Shown here: positions 48,726 through 61,366 of the stretch, piece by piece
How positions within the stretch are numbered: the stretch's first letter is position 1
Layout of the letters: each line of letters begins with the position of its first letter
Assembly (NCBI GenBank): GCA_032622095.1
Contig: CP136061.1
Location: forward strand, 131,206,754 to 131,270,753
Direction: 5' to 3'
Length of the DNA: 64,000 nt
Origin: Siphonodentalium dalli
Lineage: Eukaryota > Mollusca > Scaphopoda > Gadilida > Siphonodentaliidae
Position numbers and translations under genes: made by a program
Notes under the pieces: generated by a model
Databases searched by the model: none
What the model was told of the DNA's origin: nothing
What the model saw: only the letters and a program-made list of their open reading frames with translations

Positions 48726-49141
48726 AGGTACTCAATCCGATCAGACGGTCCCCATACCATCAAGATATAACAGCAACAACATTTCTTCAAAAATACGCTT
48801 TAGTTATCAGAATCGATGTATTGCAACAACATAATGCTAATCACTGTCAAATTTCCCAAGACTTGTTGTTTATCAACATTTTGTTCAACAAAATATGGCC
48901 GTATTTTCACTAAAATATCACAAAAATTTACCGTATTACTACTTGACTTTAGAGTTATCCATCTTCAACCCCAATTTTGTCAGAGACCCTCCTTTTGACC
49001 ACGTGTTTCTGGGCCACATATTATTACACAGAGTAAACTTCAACAATCGATATCTGATCACTCTGAGCTCGAGTCAAATATTTTTGACCCCCGAAACCAA
49101 AGAAATAGTAATTTAGGAGCGTCTGATCGGATTGAGTACCT
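48726..49141. mobile_element. Family A element
   Basis: It begins aggtactcaatccgatcaga after TTAA (48722-48725) and ends tctgatcggattgagtacct at 49141. TTAA is lost on the right, where a fragment of a second copy (49142-49280) follows directly. Confidence 0.7.
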
Positions 49142-49280
49142 ACCCAGGTGTTGACAAATAAAAGATATCAAAATTCAATATCTGATAACTCTGAGCTTTG
49201 GTGGGTGGGGTCCTCGACTCAAGTCTAATATTTTTTGTTAACCCCCGAAGCCAGAGAAACACTAATTTAGGACCGAAATG

Positions 49281-50485
49281 AAAATTGGGAAAATATGTTT
49301 CTACCTCTAATAAAAAGGAACGATATTGAAAACTGTCACTTCCCTGGTGACATACTGCCATGATACTGGCATCCGTGTGGAGTTTAGAGTCTATATATAT
49401 AGACACAACCAGTACATATAGGTTGCTTGGAGCACTCAAAATTCGTTTATTTTATTTCACCATCAGTTTAATTAAAACCACCTGCCTCTGAGTCACAAGA
49501 CAAGACGAAATGTGGGGTGAGGGCAAACATATAAGACCTCGAGGTCAGGGGTAAATGCTGAAAAGACAAAATATAGTCTCGTCGATAAAAGTTTTGACCT
49601 AGAAAATATTTGGACTAACTTGGTTTTTATTCCATTTTGAAGAGGAATAATAATCATATCCTCTATAACATATCGAAAATCCGATAAATCCGCTTAGAGC
49701 TAAATGTTCTATTCAAAATGGCATCCATGATGACAATAATTGGTATTGAAAAATGCTGATTTTCTGTGATAGGTGGCTTTAGGTGCACCAACTATCGCCA
49801 AGTTAGTAATACAATGAAATATACACAAACAATGCTTAGTCGTAAACCATATAATTATGTAGAATGTCTGTCCCAACATGGCCATATCACACCTGTTACC
49901 CCATTTGATATTGGAATAGTTAGAAAATAGACATGAAAAATAACACCAAAAACAGCGTCTTCACCATCGGTTTCAGTAGTAGAATAGGATTAAATTTGTT
50001 TATAATTATTTTTTCTCATAATGTGTCTACATTGTTTACACGCCGTTCCCACGACACAACTTTCAAATTATACAGCAGTGCGGAACACAAAGCTCGCATC
50101 TTCTACTTTCATATTATATCTAATTTTTCCGTGTGTTAAAAAAATATATTCAAAACAGTTAATCCAAGTAGATAATTAACACAGTTGCAATGCTACGTGC
50201 ATGTGTACACACTCTCCCCGCCTGTCTATCTTGTCTACAGTTGATTTCAACATATACACATGCAATGGACGGATCTACGTAAATTGTGAAAAACTATATG
50301 CATACACATGTATATACTTAGCTAGATCATAACATGAATCTCTACCCTGGCTACGCCCGTAGAGATAATTCTACACCAGTTCAAGTAATGTGAACTTTTT
50401 CATGTTCAGATAGGAAACCAGTGCAGCTAATATATTCTTAGTTAATATCGTTCCTCAGTAAATAGTGTATTCCACTGTGTATGTA
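49281..50485. other. Intergenic stretch
   Basis: AT-rich with no recognised gene or repeat. Confidence 0.45.
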
Positions 50486-50698
50486 CAGTAATGGTCTAAT
50501 TAATCGACTCCTTAACCACAGCAGAATTATGTGTAACTTTTCAGGATTTAGTCAGAAATATGGCTTGTTGCCATTCATCAGAAAGCTCTCACTGAGAGAT
50601 TTCAGATGAATGGCAACAAGCCATATTTCTGACTAAATCCTGAAAAGTTACCCATAATTCTGCTGTGGTTAAGGAGTCGATTAATTAGAGCATTACTG
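50486..50698. mobile_element. Palindromic MITE P1, full copy
   Basis: It is the same length (213 bases) as the copy at 21596, from cagtaatggtctaattaatc to gattaattagagcattactg, with TA outside. Arms match throughout, with paired substitutions such as tcagaaat/atttctga. Confidence 0.88.
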
Positions 50699-50919
50699 TA
50701 GTTCACGAAGATGCCAGCTCGATGTTGCACGAAATATGTCACTTTGTTGAGTCGATGTCGACTCACAAAAGTCACAGACAAATCATGCAATATGGAGTGT
50801 AATGCCCCCTATCGTGAAATATATTATGAAGGAACAACTAATAAATAAATATATATAGTCACTGAGTTGTTTTTTCAATGCAATAAAGTTCTTCGTCAGA
50901 ACATTAAAAACCATATTCC

Positions 50920-51010
50920 AAGCAGATATCTGCTAGGAATTGCAATTCCAAGGAGATATCTCCTCGAAACCGAGGAGATATCTCCGAATTATGAGGAGAT
51001 ATCTCCGAAA
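50920..51010. repeat. Cluster of perfect short palindromes around gatatc
   Basis: agcagatatctgct (50921-50934), ggaattgcaattcc (50936-50949), then ggagatatctcc three times (50952, 50974 and 50995), spaced 21-22 bases. All are perfect palindromes. No element ends are seen. Confidence 0.75.
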
Positions 51011-51929
51011 CGAATATTTGCAGGGTGGCGCCCCAACGTTCCCATATTTTTAACTAGTTGAATATGATCTCTACGGTAGCCAGAGTATAACTTCATGACT
51101 TGATCTAATACTTGGCGACCCATTCCTATATTCTATAAGAAATATATTCAGCATATACTACAAATCATGCAATTTACTACGATAATGATGTTGGATTGAA
51201 ATATAAATACAAATGCATCTCAACATAATTACTTATTATACATGTATAAGTAATATTATGTTCCTTTCTGAACCCCTCCCCCCAATCGCCACGTCTCGGA
51301 TAAATTCAGGATGACTGTCCTATCATTAAATTCTTGTCAACAGAGACCATTTTTCTCACAGGGACACATACGATCAAATTGAAACCCCTTCATCGCGTAC
51401 CGGAAATTATAAGACACTGGGGAAGCTTATTTACGAATACACCCGGAAATCCTCGGCTGTTGTCGGTGGTTAATTGCATCATCCAAAATGGCAGGTTGAA
51501 AAAAATGTTCGGGACCCAAACAGTACGATTTTGTTGTAATTTTCATGACTTGAATGCGTCTTTATGGGACATATATTGGTCGTAGATAGGTAGTTTAGGT
51601 ATTTATCTACCTATTTTGATCCCGGGAAAATTTCATAAGCGAATATTATTTTGTGTATTTTGGAGCGCAAACCGCCATGTGGCTTTAAAATAAAAACACT
51701 TACAAAATTTCTTCAGAAACTGGCAGGTTCCAGTTTCATGACCAAGGCAAACATCAATATATGACATGGCAGGAGTAAAGGGTTTCAAGGAATTGGTGTG
51801 AAATAAATATTGGTATCTCTCCTAAAAAATTACGCCCAAACATGTGAAAGCTCCAATGATTTTAGATTGTTCTAATTCAGCATCAGATGCAGTTGATGTG
51901 CCACTCACAATGCTGTCAGTAATGATATT
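51011..51929. other. Intergenic stretch
   Basis: Nothing is recognised here. Confidence 0.45.
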
Positions 51930-52400
51930 TTTAGCCGAGTTGAACTAATGATGACACTGTATCTCATCTTGGAAAGTTGATAATATCATACATTACAGTC
52001 AATGGAGTGATAAGGAAAGTTCACACTGCCTGTAAATTTTAAAAACATTTCTCCAATAAATATGGGCTGCTGGGTGTGCAGATGGATTCAATTGGTCAAA
52101 AGCTATTCAGAGCTTGTTTAGGTATAATGCTAATTTACCTCAGACTTTTAAATAAAATTTATCTTATCTTATCTTTCAAATGTGGCTGCCTGCAGCCATG
52201 TTTTTAACAAATTTTGGTGGCTCCCATCTATAGACCACTCCAAAGATCCATATTCAGTTTTGTAATATTCGGATGAGGGATGTGGTCTATGGGGTGAGTT
52301 TAGTGTTTTTAGGATTTAGTCATGCAAAGAGCAAAATCCAAGATGACCATTTCATGGTGACCATGTCTTTAACAAAATTTGTCAAGTTGCGCTAAAAATG
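51930..52400 (-). repeat. Degenerate B element with LINE/SINE-like tail inside
   Basis: The B right end (reversed) is at about 51935-52020 and degenerate core at 52190-52380. Between them 52075-52188 ends in aaataaaatttatcttatct with tandem ttatc, like the 3' tail of a non-LTR retroelement. Confidence 0.5.
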
Positions 52401-53429
52401 AAACAAGCTTTAAACTAGAACTCACCATTATCCTGCGTGATTATACCATGTCTTATCATGAAGTCCACAATTATCAGAGCACAGTTTGGCTTAAACTTCA
52501 GAAGAATGCCTTTTATCTGTAATGTGAATGTGAACTATTGAAATAGAACCATCCCATAATATTGGCAACTGGCATATTGCTGAAATGATTCCTCTTCAGA
52601 ATTTAAATTCTACTGAACACACCAATCCTTTAGCTTCATCATAAATAGATGGACAGTCAAGTTTTTTCTGCACCTAACATATGACCACACACTATGTTCC
52701 ATTATTAATAACCTTCAAGCAGGCCTATGGCAAAAGAGTCTTTGTTCAGAAAATATCTGACTTAAAATTTCCAACTGTGCACATCCCAAACTCTACCTAT
52801 TTTCATTGAATAAATAAATAAATGTAAAATGAATATTGAGTAATAGAAAATTAGCTCATAAATTGACATAAAAATTGATGGTATCTAAAAAGATAAGAAC
52901 GCCCTAGTTGACACTAACTTGTGGTGCGTATTAACAAACTCAGTTAAAGATGGTCTATCTCTTCTGAAATACATTTGATATATTTTCCAGGGTATAAAAT
53001 AATAGATATGAGTCTATCATTTAATATTGATTTTATATCAATATTTTCTTATATAATGCGATAACCAAGTGGGACATTTTTTCTTTACTATCTTTAGCAT
53101 TTTTAAATCAATTTATCTTCCATGCTATGCTCCGAACAAACACGAGCCGTAAAATGTCCCAAATTGATTGTATGTATATTATACCAGAAAATTCTAAATA
53201 AAATAAAACATTAATTGATAGAACCATTTCCAGACAGGAGTTTTCGATTCATATTTAGTATTTTATACCCAAGAAACTATACAAAACTTGTTATAGGAAG
53301 AAATTACCATCTTTAAAGCAATATTTACATGAAAGAGTTCCAAACATAAAAATGTCAGACCAACTTGCATCCATACTCCATGGAATGCAACAAAATCAAC
53401 ATCCATTTCTTATATTTATACTCAACTTG
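52401..53429. other. Intergenic stretch
   Basis: AT-rich; positions 52940-53230 contain short words shared with the 57.2-57.5 kb repeat (gatggtctatctcttc). No gene. Confidence 0.45.
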
Positions 53430-53720
53430 CAAATTAAATGAAGGTGTGAATGACACTGAAGCTCAACTTGGATAGGGGCTAAGTGTCAAATGTTACAGTT
53501 AATGGAGTGATAGGGATTGCAGAAAGTTGGTATGTCTATGTAATGCAAAACGGATTTAGTCATACAAAGGGTAAAATACAAGATGGCCACTGTCAGCCAT
53601 GTTTTTAACAGAATTAAGAAAAAATGGTAAGCTCCCATCTAGAGGACACTCAGAAGATCCATATGAAGTTTGGTGACGACCGGATGAGAGATGTGACCTG
53701 TAGGGTGTGCTAAAAGTTAA
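53430..53720 (-). repeat. Degenerate B element fragment
   Basis: The right end is present (reversed: tgaatgacactgaagctcaa, cagttaatggagtgataggg), then one or two decayed units with ccaagatggcc-like acaagatggccactg. Confidence 0.55.
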
Positions 53721-54269
53721 TAAACGCATTTCAAAGTCCCTGTACTCACATCCGAATGGCTGGTGATAACATCTGTAAATTCTCTCCAGCTTGAATTAAC
53801 ACACTTTACCCGTAAACAGCAAAATAAAGATACCACAGCTCACATACAAATGGGCGACATCAAGCAAAATCAATGTCATATTCACAGATTTGTCCAGTAA
53901 CGTGACGATTACATCCAAAGGCCCACATGATGCACCTACTGTAGCGCTCAATTGGACATAGCTGATAACACCGCTGTGACAGTTGCAGCCAAATTGAACT
54001 ACCGCAGTGGATAATATAGCAGGCGACCCTTCTTAATATTGGTTTAACTCTGTTATAACTTTAACGGAACTACTGAGCTTCAGCTCCAAACATCGTGCAA
54101 GTTTGAATTTCACTCGAATTCCAAATTTGCCACTTGAAGACTTCGTTGACCCTGCTTCTGTTTTAAACTTTGGTGACAATCACACCTCCATAAATATGTT
54201 TCCTGCCAAAATAACTTGTTTGGGTTAAGTTCTACTTCACATATGTCGCTAAAACGTGTCAACTTGTGT
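53721..54269. other. Intergenic stretch
   Basis: Nothing is recognised, apart from possible diverged family E sequence near its right end. Confidence 0.4.
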
Positions 54270-54501
54270 CTACGAGATAACTCGTAGTTGGCACTGGTGA
54301 TGGGAATTCCCAAATTCTCTCCACCAGTGCCGGCTACGAGTTATCTCGTAGTACTATAAATCGCCGTTTATGTCATCTAAACTCGCAACGTCATCCAATT
54401 CTTGTTTCAATGAAGCCACAATATGGTGTACTAATGGTACCTATCTTGCCATGATTTGGCAAACTGGTAGGATTACTAATTGATTTCCGGCACTCAACAT
54501 G
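54270..54501. mobile_element. Family E element, right part
   Basis: It holds a strong hairpin (54270-54351) with ~30-base arms (ctacgagataactcgtag plus ggcactggtg) and the family E end ggcactcaacatg directly before TTAA (54502-54505). The left end was not found. Confidence 0.65.
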
Positions 54502-54649
54502 TTAAAGTGAAGCCAGGTTGTTACTGTTAATCCCTAGCTAGACAGGAGGCAATTTAGAACACATTACATGACTGACGTACCATTGAGTAGTGATTTTTGC
54601 TGGTACATCCAATTATGCATGGGACAATGAATTAACGTATTTTATCTTA

Positions 54650-56336
54650 CAGACCACCCTATCAACAAATGAAAGTGTCAATGCCACTGTAGCTCAACTT
54701 GGAGTGATTAGGAATGTGGAAAGTTGAAAGGCCTAGTTATGTAAATCCTAGATGGCCACTGGCAGCCATGTTTTTTTGCCGAATGACCCCAAAAAGACTC
54801 GTTACCATTTACATGTCAATGTCAACATCCATTACAAATTTCATGATGATCCGACAAAAGATACGACCTGTAGCCTGTGTCAAAGGATTTAGTCATGTAA
54901 TGAGTAAAATCCAAGATGGCTGCTGGCGGCCATGTTTTTTGGCCGAAACAGTGCGACCTGTAGCCCGTGCTAATGGATTGAAGTTTGAAATCCAAGATGG
55001 CCGCTGGCGGCCATTGTTTTTTTGCAGAATGACCGCAAAATGACTCGTTCCCATCTACATGTCAATGTCAGAGCCGTGACAAATTTCATAATGATAGGAT
55101 AATAGGATAATATTTTATTTCACAATACATTATACATTAATACAATATAATATAAGTTAATTTATATGTGTATTGTGTGGAGTGCCGTGGCCTATGATGG
55201 CCGTCTACCCAGCACCCCTTCAAACATCAATCCATTAGCACGGGCTACAGGTCGCACTGTTTCGGCCATAATGATCCGGCCAAATGTACGACCTGTAGCC
55301 CGTGCCAAAGGATTTAGTCATGCAAAGAGTAAAATCCAAGATGGCTGCTGGCGGCCATGTTTTTTGGCCGAATGACCCCAAAATGACTCGTTCCCATCTA
55401 CATGTCAGTGTTAACATCCATGACAAATTTCATGATGATCCAACCAAAGCTGCGACCTGTAGCCTGTGCCAAAGGATTTAGTCATGCAAAGATTAAAATC
55501 CAAGATGGCTGCTGGCGGCCATGTTTTTTGGCCAAACGACCCTAAAATGACTCGTTTCCATCTACATGTCAATATTAACATCCATGACGATCAGACGAAC
55601 AGTACGACCTGTAGCCCGTGCTAATGGATTGAATTTTGAAATCCAAGATGGCCACTGGCGGCCATGTTTTTTTGCTGAATGACCCCAAAATGACTCGTTC
55701 CCATCTACATGTCAATGTCAACATCCATGACAAATTTCATAATGATCCGCCCAAAGGTACGACCTGTAGCCCGTGCTAAAGGATTTATAGTCATGCAAAG
55801 AGTAAAATCCAAGATGGCTGCTGGCGGCCATGTTTTTTCGCCGAATGACCCCAAAATGACTCGTTCCAATTTACATGTCATTTTTAACATCCATGACAAA
55901 TTTTATGATGATCCGACCAAAGGTACGACCTGCAGCCCGTGCCAAATGATTTAGTCATGCAAAGAGTAAAATCCAAGATGGCTGCCGGTGGCCATGTTTT
56001 TGGCCGAATGACCCCAAAATGACTCGTTTCCCATCTACATGTCAATATTAACATCCACGACAAATTTCATGATGATCAGACGAACAGTACGACCTGTAGC
56101 CCGTGCTAATGGATTGAATTTTGAAATCCAAGATGGCTGCTGGCGGCCATGTTTTTTTTCCGAATGACCCCAAAATGAATCTAGCCGGTCTAAATGTTGA
56201 TGTCAACAGCTATGACAAATTTCATAATGATCTGACCAAAGGTACGACCTGTAGCCTGTATTGTTGCACACACGCAAACACGGACGACAAAGCCATGGCA
56301 ATAGCTCAAACTTTACAAAGTAAAGTTGAGCTAAAA
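54650..56336 (-). mobile_element. Tandem-core element B, reverse orientation, with a small insertion
   Basis: It runs from the reversed right end (tgaaagtgtcaatgccactg) through about eight units to the tip tagctcaaactttacaaagt at 56304. Units share gtacgacctgtagcccgtgc, aaatccaagatggctgctgg and ggccgaatgaccccaaaatg. A 171-base insertion interrupts it at 55096-55266. Confidence 0.82.
55096..55266. mobile_element. Chimeric insertion: retroelement 3' tail plus inverted B fragment
   Basis: It is bounded by cataatgat on both sides (55087-55095 and 55267-55275). The left part reads, on the - strand, ...gtgaaataaaatattatcct with an attatcct tandem tail, like a LINE or SINE 3' end. The right part (55219-55266) is an inverted copy of 54941-54989, including the same deletion junction ggccgaaacagtgcgacc. 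Confidence 0.65.
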
Positions 56337-56344
56337 ATGAAATA

Positions 56345-56515
56345 ACCAGTGCACTGATTAAACCATTTTGATGAAGTGTTTTAAAACCAATATTAAATGA
56401 ATAGGCTGGCTGAATGTTAAAGCTTAACTTCCGCAGGTATGAAACCCACGTGTTCATGACCGGTGAATCGGCAATACTGTTTCATCGACTAATTTCGTCA
56501 AGCTAGATTAGATTT
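56345..56515 (-). repeat. Dispersed repeat, also at 12115-12300
   Basis: It is the reverse complement of 12115-12300 (shared aatattaaatgaatagg-like segment, ttcatgaccggtgaa region, and actgtttcatcg). It abuts the B element tip. Confidence 0.6.
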
Positions 56516-56523
56516 TTGAACAC

Positions 56524-58603
56524 TGCTGAACACTGACCTCATCAAATGACATAAGAAAGAACTTCTGCACTTCGCCGTCAGCATTCTCAGGTTGGAAATC
56601 TCTTGGTAATTCAAGGTCAAACACAAATTCACACTCAGGTGAAATTCCTCTCTCGTCATGGTAAACATAGCTGCAAGGTATAAACAAAGTGTGTCCTGTT
56701 TGGAACTGGTTGCTTTTCATGTTTAGCAAAATATATCGATGTATTATTTCTGTTTTGTCACCAAATTTAAAACTGACCTGTATTTTCATGTGTGTAATCC
56801 AGATATTAAATTTTAAAACAATCCGATAACTAAAACTAAAGCTATCATCCGGAAACAAAAACAGTCTGCAAATTCTGTGTCGACAAGGACCATAACTCCG
56901 GTAAAAATTGGCAGAGTCACCTCACCCATATTTGAACTTGATCTGTGCCCTTAACCAATAAGCTCACATATAAAATATTGTTGAATATAATGAATTATTA
57001 CTGAAGATATCCACCGGAAACCATCTGGAATGGGCAGACGGATGGACACTGCTGATTTCTATAGTCCAGGGGACAATGAACATCATTTGAAGGTTGAAAT
57101 ATTGAGTCAGAATCATGTTTTTGTCTGTACAAAACATCTACTGATTATGCCAATCAACTATGCACTGGTAACTAATAGCAACAGACATTAGAAAATCTGA
57201 GATTTAAACAGCCATCAGAATCCATTCAGTTAAAGATGGTCTATCTCTTCCGTGCCACAATTACAACAAAATTTTTTATAAATCCAGATTTCATTGCTGT
57301 TTTTTTTAATAAAATACTAAAGATTACGTATACTATTTGTCTATAAAGGCATAATAAAGTGGTTTATTTAGATCATAATTCGCTGTGAAATATATAGATG
57401 AAATGAAATTTTCCTTGAATGAGGGTACCGTACTAACAAGATAGAGTTATCCCTCTTGGTTCACTCCAAACATTTTCGCGTTCTATATAAATAGCCCCTA
57501 AAACTCTCCCATGATTGTGATAGGAATTTCTAAATAAAATTGATATTAATTGATAGAAATTTTTGCAGTTTTGCGGTTATTTTATAACCGATCTATACAC
57601 CAGGTGCATTCCACATTTTGTAACAACGCAGACTTGTTATTCCATTTTCCGCTTCCGCTAACCATACCTGACTGGTATCTTGCATCGATCGGACGTTTTG
57701 TTCATTGTATTCATTGGCCCAATAGCATATTGCACATTGTCATAACATAAATTGTGCTTCGAAATTTATATTGGTCTGTGTGGTTCACCTAGGATGCGTT
57801 CATCAGCGAATCATCGCTACCCCAACCCCCACAAGGCCTCTTGTCATGTGTAATTTTCACACATCCGGGCCTACCATACTTTCGAAATTTTGACCGCTGC
57901 AATACCTCTCCCCAAATCGGCAAATGGCCGGATGGAATCTTTTCGTTACCATTCCATGTGCTATGAGCTTTGATCAACGTAGTAATGATCGTCCACTGCG
58001 ACATCTGTGACAGTTATATCTGGGACTGGCCAAGGTCGGACGTTTAGACAGTTGCATATGTATATGTCTTAACCTGGGGTTTGTTTATCAGTATTCCTTG
58101 GTAGTATAGCGGTAAGTATCTCTGCCTATCAAGCGGGCAACCGGGGTTCAATTACCCGTCAAGAAGGGTCTTCTTTAAAAGAAAAGTAAAAGGAGGAGTG
58201 GGCTCCTTCGCGCTTACAATTTTTGTCTCTGTCATTTGGACGGTATAAGATATGTTCGCAAATACATGAACTATTGATACATGTCTATCAGCTTCATATG
58301 CTCTTAAAATACTTGGAATGCTCTCAGTCAGTTTCCAGCCGTGTTTTTTTTCACACAACAGTGGAACAAACGCTCTCTATTTCTACCATATCCAAAATGG
58401 ACTGACCCGGAATGCTCTTTTCTGTTCCGTGCTGTGCACATGGATGTTGTGTTTGGGACCCAAACACCATGTTCGAAGTTGTATTTTTGGTGGCTTCCAT
58501 GAGTCTTTCTGGAACATATCGTGGCCGTGGTGGGTGGTTCAGGTTTTATCGACCTTTTTGATACCTTTTTTTCGAGCTCCCAACTTATGTCTGGACGAGT
58601 CAA
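56524..58603. repeat. Left arm of a second large inverted repeat
   Basis: It is the reverse complement of 62200-64000. It is clearly alike at 56560-57480 (aacaaagtgtgtcctgtttg; agatagagttatccctcttg) and patchier to about 58600. It contains a reversed family C head near 57030-57090. On the - strand the patches KFRKYGRPGC-VKI (57.9 kb) and RERLFHCCVKK (58.35 kb) have counterparts in the right arm, hinting at a decayed coding region. Confidence 0.65.
58094..58167 (+). pseudogene. tRNA-Asp-like sequence (decayed tRNA or SINE head)
   Basis: It has a cloverleaf-like order: acceptor ttccttg/caagaag with one mismatch, D-arm tagtatagcggtaagtat, and anticodon stem tctgc/gcggg with loop ctatcaa. The T-arm is cggggttcaattacccg with one mismatch. 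The pattern is that of tRNA-Asp, but the anticodon reads ATC instead of GTC and pairing is imperfect. Internal A and B boxes are preserved in part. No SINE body is evident after it. Confidence 0.5.
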
Positions 58604-60584
58604 TCATTTTGACTGCACCGTTTCCCCATTGGGCTCTACCGGTTGTTCTCAACCAGCCTCATATCAGATCTGCGTTTTTCAGATGAATTACGATTGTTCC
58701 GTTTGCATGGGGATTACATCACATGAACGTCCCACATATGATACACAGGTCATACCATAGTTTTCTGTCAGTCTCGCGATCACTACGGTTCTGCATATTT
58801 ATTGCTCAATACGTCCAACATTGAGTCGTGTTGAAAACTATCGGTTCCATTGGTTACGAATATTTCATCTACTCATATTCGTTGTTGATACCAGAATAGT
58901 AATTATAACAGTTTGCGTACCTCTTCCGATACCTCAGCGCAAACCCGGTGATTAAAAAAATAGATACGCACAATTTTGCAATCTGCTGGCCTTGTTTGTT
59001 GTTGGCTGGTCCTGGGGACCCAATTCACTACCATGCCCAGTTCAGTACATGGTATTGCGATCCACATACATGCTGCAACAGTGTGCCAAGCATATCTTCC
59101 CTGCCCTCGACTAACCCCCGTGGGCCAACTGCTTTGATAACAAATCTTGCCTTCATTGCTGCTCCGGCGCTGGCTAATTCATGTCTTACACAATATATTT
59201 CACTCCGCTGTCCTATCAATCTGGTAATCCCCTGCTGCATGCCATCCCAACCAGGGATCCCCGGTGGTATGCTGTTGTTGTCACCGAACACTTTTGGTAT
59301 TTGCGATGTACCACGTCGAACTTCCTCTATGTATGTATTTTGACATAATGCTCGGGGATAATTCATTGAAGGGGTTGCGATAGTCGGGGCTTCATCTGGC
59401 TTGTGTGACATAATCTTTTGGCCTTGCTGTCTGCGCCACACCATACTTAGGTCAATCTGGTAAATTTATGTGTGACACATTTCCAGGTGGTTATACCTTT
59501 TATCACAGTTAAAGGGATGGGTGGCAATCGTTGCAGGTTAAAATTTAGAAATAATATTGATCAAATTATGATAATTTCCTCAATATAGTATAGCATAATG
59601 ATGATATGAATGCAATATTATTCACAAAACATGTTTTGTGTCCAAGAAAATACAGGTCCAGCATTGTTTAGTCTCTTGCAAAATGCGCAGTGGATTGTTT
59701 ATAAGCAGTCACAATATTGCATCATTTCCTTATTTAGATTCGTGCACATTATACATCAGTTGCAAAACCCCTAATTTGGCGCGCCTACAACTTACAACTC
59801 ACAATATTACTCATAGTAAATTCCTTATTTGGTATGTATTACCATATATAGGTTAGGCTAAAATACTAACTGGATTGAAAAATATTCATCTCTTTGCAAG
59901 AACAATTATATTATGTAGAGGTTTTTGTCTGATCATTTCCCAATCATGAAGTATTTAAGTGGATGAACTGGATTTTGAGATGACAGCGGGAAGATTGGGT
60001 CAATTAAAATAAAATTTGGTGTGATTTGAATGAGCTTGTTGATTGTGCAAATAATTTTATTTTTCACCTTCCACAGGACAACAGAACATTTTCATTGGAC
60101 GATCCAGAAGTTCCAAGTCTTTGCCTATAAACAAACGATTTTGTAATGTTTTGATGTTTGTTTACATAACAAAGCGTACAAACATGACAATAATATGCAA
60201 TGTCCGCAATATTTATGATTGTTATAAGAACAACATCTGTCTATTATATATTATTCATCTGTTTATGGCAGTTTTAGCGGACGTGATTATTTTAACAGCT
60301 ATACCACAGCGAAGGCCGCCCATATCATTATTTTTGATGGCAGACAAATTACACCACTGCCTGTACCGGTAGGTGTTTGATGTTCCCTCATTAATGGAAT
60401 CAGTTCTTTATCCTGTTGTTGAGTGTGATGTTTACTGTCAGTGGTCCGATCAAAATCTTCGGGTCAATGTTGAGATAACGTGTGTGTGTGTCTTGAAAAC
60501 GTCATAATTATACCACATCGAGGGAGCGATTGCGGAGAACATATGGACATGTTGTTATCAACAGGTATTTATTACTTACTAGTA
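58604..60584. other. Spacer of the second large inverted repeat
   Basis: It holds an open frame of 138 codons on the - strand (59444-59028) with the antisense open as well. The peptide (IPKVFGDNNSIPPGIPGWDG, FVIKAVGPRGLVEGREDM) matches no family I recognise. It may be a decayed transposon gene in line with the - strand patches at 57.8-58.6 kb. The rest is AT-rich. Confidence 0.4.
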
Positions 60585-60748
60585 CAGTAATGCCCTAAAT
60601 AATCGACTCCTTAACTACAACAGAATTATGGGTAATTTTTCAGGATTTAGTCGGAAATATGGTTTGTTGCCATATTTCCGACTAAATCTTGAAAAATTAC
60701 CCATAATTTTGCTGTGGTTAAGGAGTCGATTATTTAGGGCTTTACTAG
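60585..60748. mobile_element. Palindromic MITE P1, shortened copy
   Basis: It starts cagtaatgccctaaataatc and ends gattatttagggctttacta. The centre is deleted so that ggtttgttgcc leads straight into the second arm (atatttccgactaaatcttg). Flanks are TA-like. Confidence 0.82.
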
Positions 60749-60759
60749 TACATATCGAT

Positions 60760-61366
60760 TAGGGCTCTGTGAATTGATTCGATGTGAATCGGAATCTTTC
60801 GTCTTATTCGATTTGATTCGAAATCAGCTCTCCTGATTCGAATTGTATCGAATCACTGGCACCAGTTGTATTCTCATTACGGCAATGGACAACATTGTTT
60901 TTTTCTCAAAGATAGCTTATGATACCAACGAAAGACCACAAATTACAACCACTGTTGTAGACTGAGCTATACAGACCACAGAAGCATTGCACGACTGATG
61001 AAACTGATCTAGGAAAATTTCATATATATGTCGGACTTCAGCTACGTTATTGCTTATGATACTATTTCGATATTCTATATCAGAGATAGCCACAAAGAAT
61101 GCACACTTAATTGGTTAAATGCGAATTTGATCCATTTATGGATCATATTTACATTATATACTGATGTTCACTTATTGTCGTTACGAAGCTAGTAAATTGA
61201 TACCCGCCGTACCGGTACGGCCACTCAGTCAAGTGATATCTACATCTTCACTATTGATGCGTCTTATTTAATGATTTGATTCGAGATTCAATGTGATTCG
61301 GAATCATTTGGCTGATTCGATTCAAGATTCGATTCGAAATGAAAATGCCAGATTCGCAGGGCCTTA
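60760..61366. mobile_element. hAT-like MITE, second family
   Basis: Ends are tagggctctgtgaat and attcgcagggcctta, with flanks atatcgat and atattgac matching at 6 of 8 bases. Both ends carry gattcgattcgaa-type runs, as in the 5679-6822 element, so the two families are probably related. It has no transposase. Confidence 0.65.

Noticed and set aside
55709-56345. Repeated peptides such as MAAGGHVFSPNDPK in many frames
   Set aside because: They are translations of the B tandem unit and recur wherever the array does, with stops in every copy.
58948-59444. Overlapping 131- and 138-codon frames on opposite strands
   Set aside because: Neither shows a family signature. Kept only as a possible remnant in the spacer entry.
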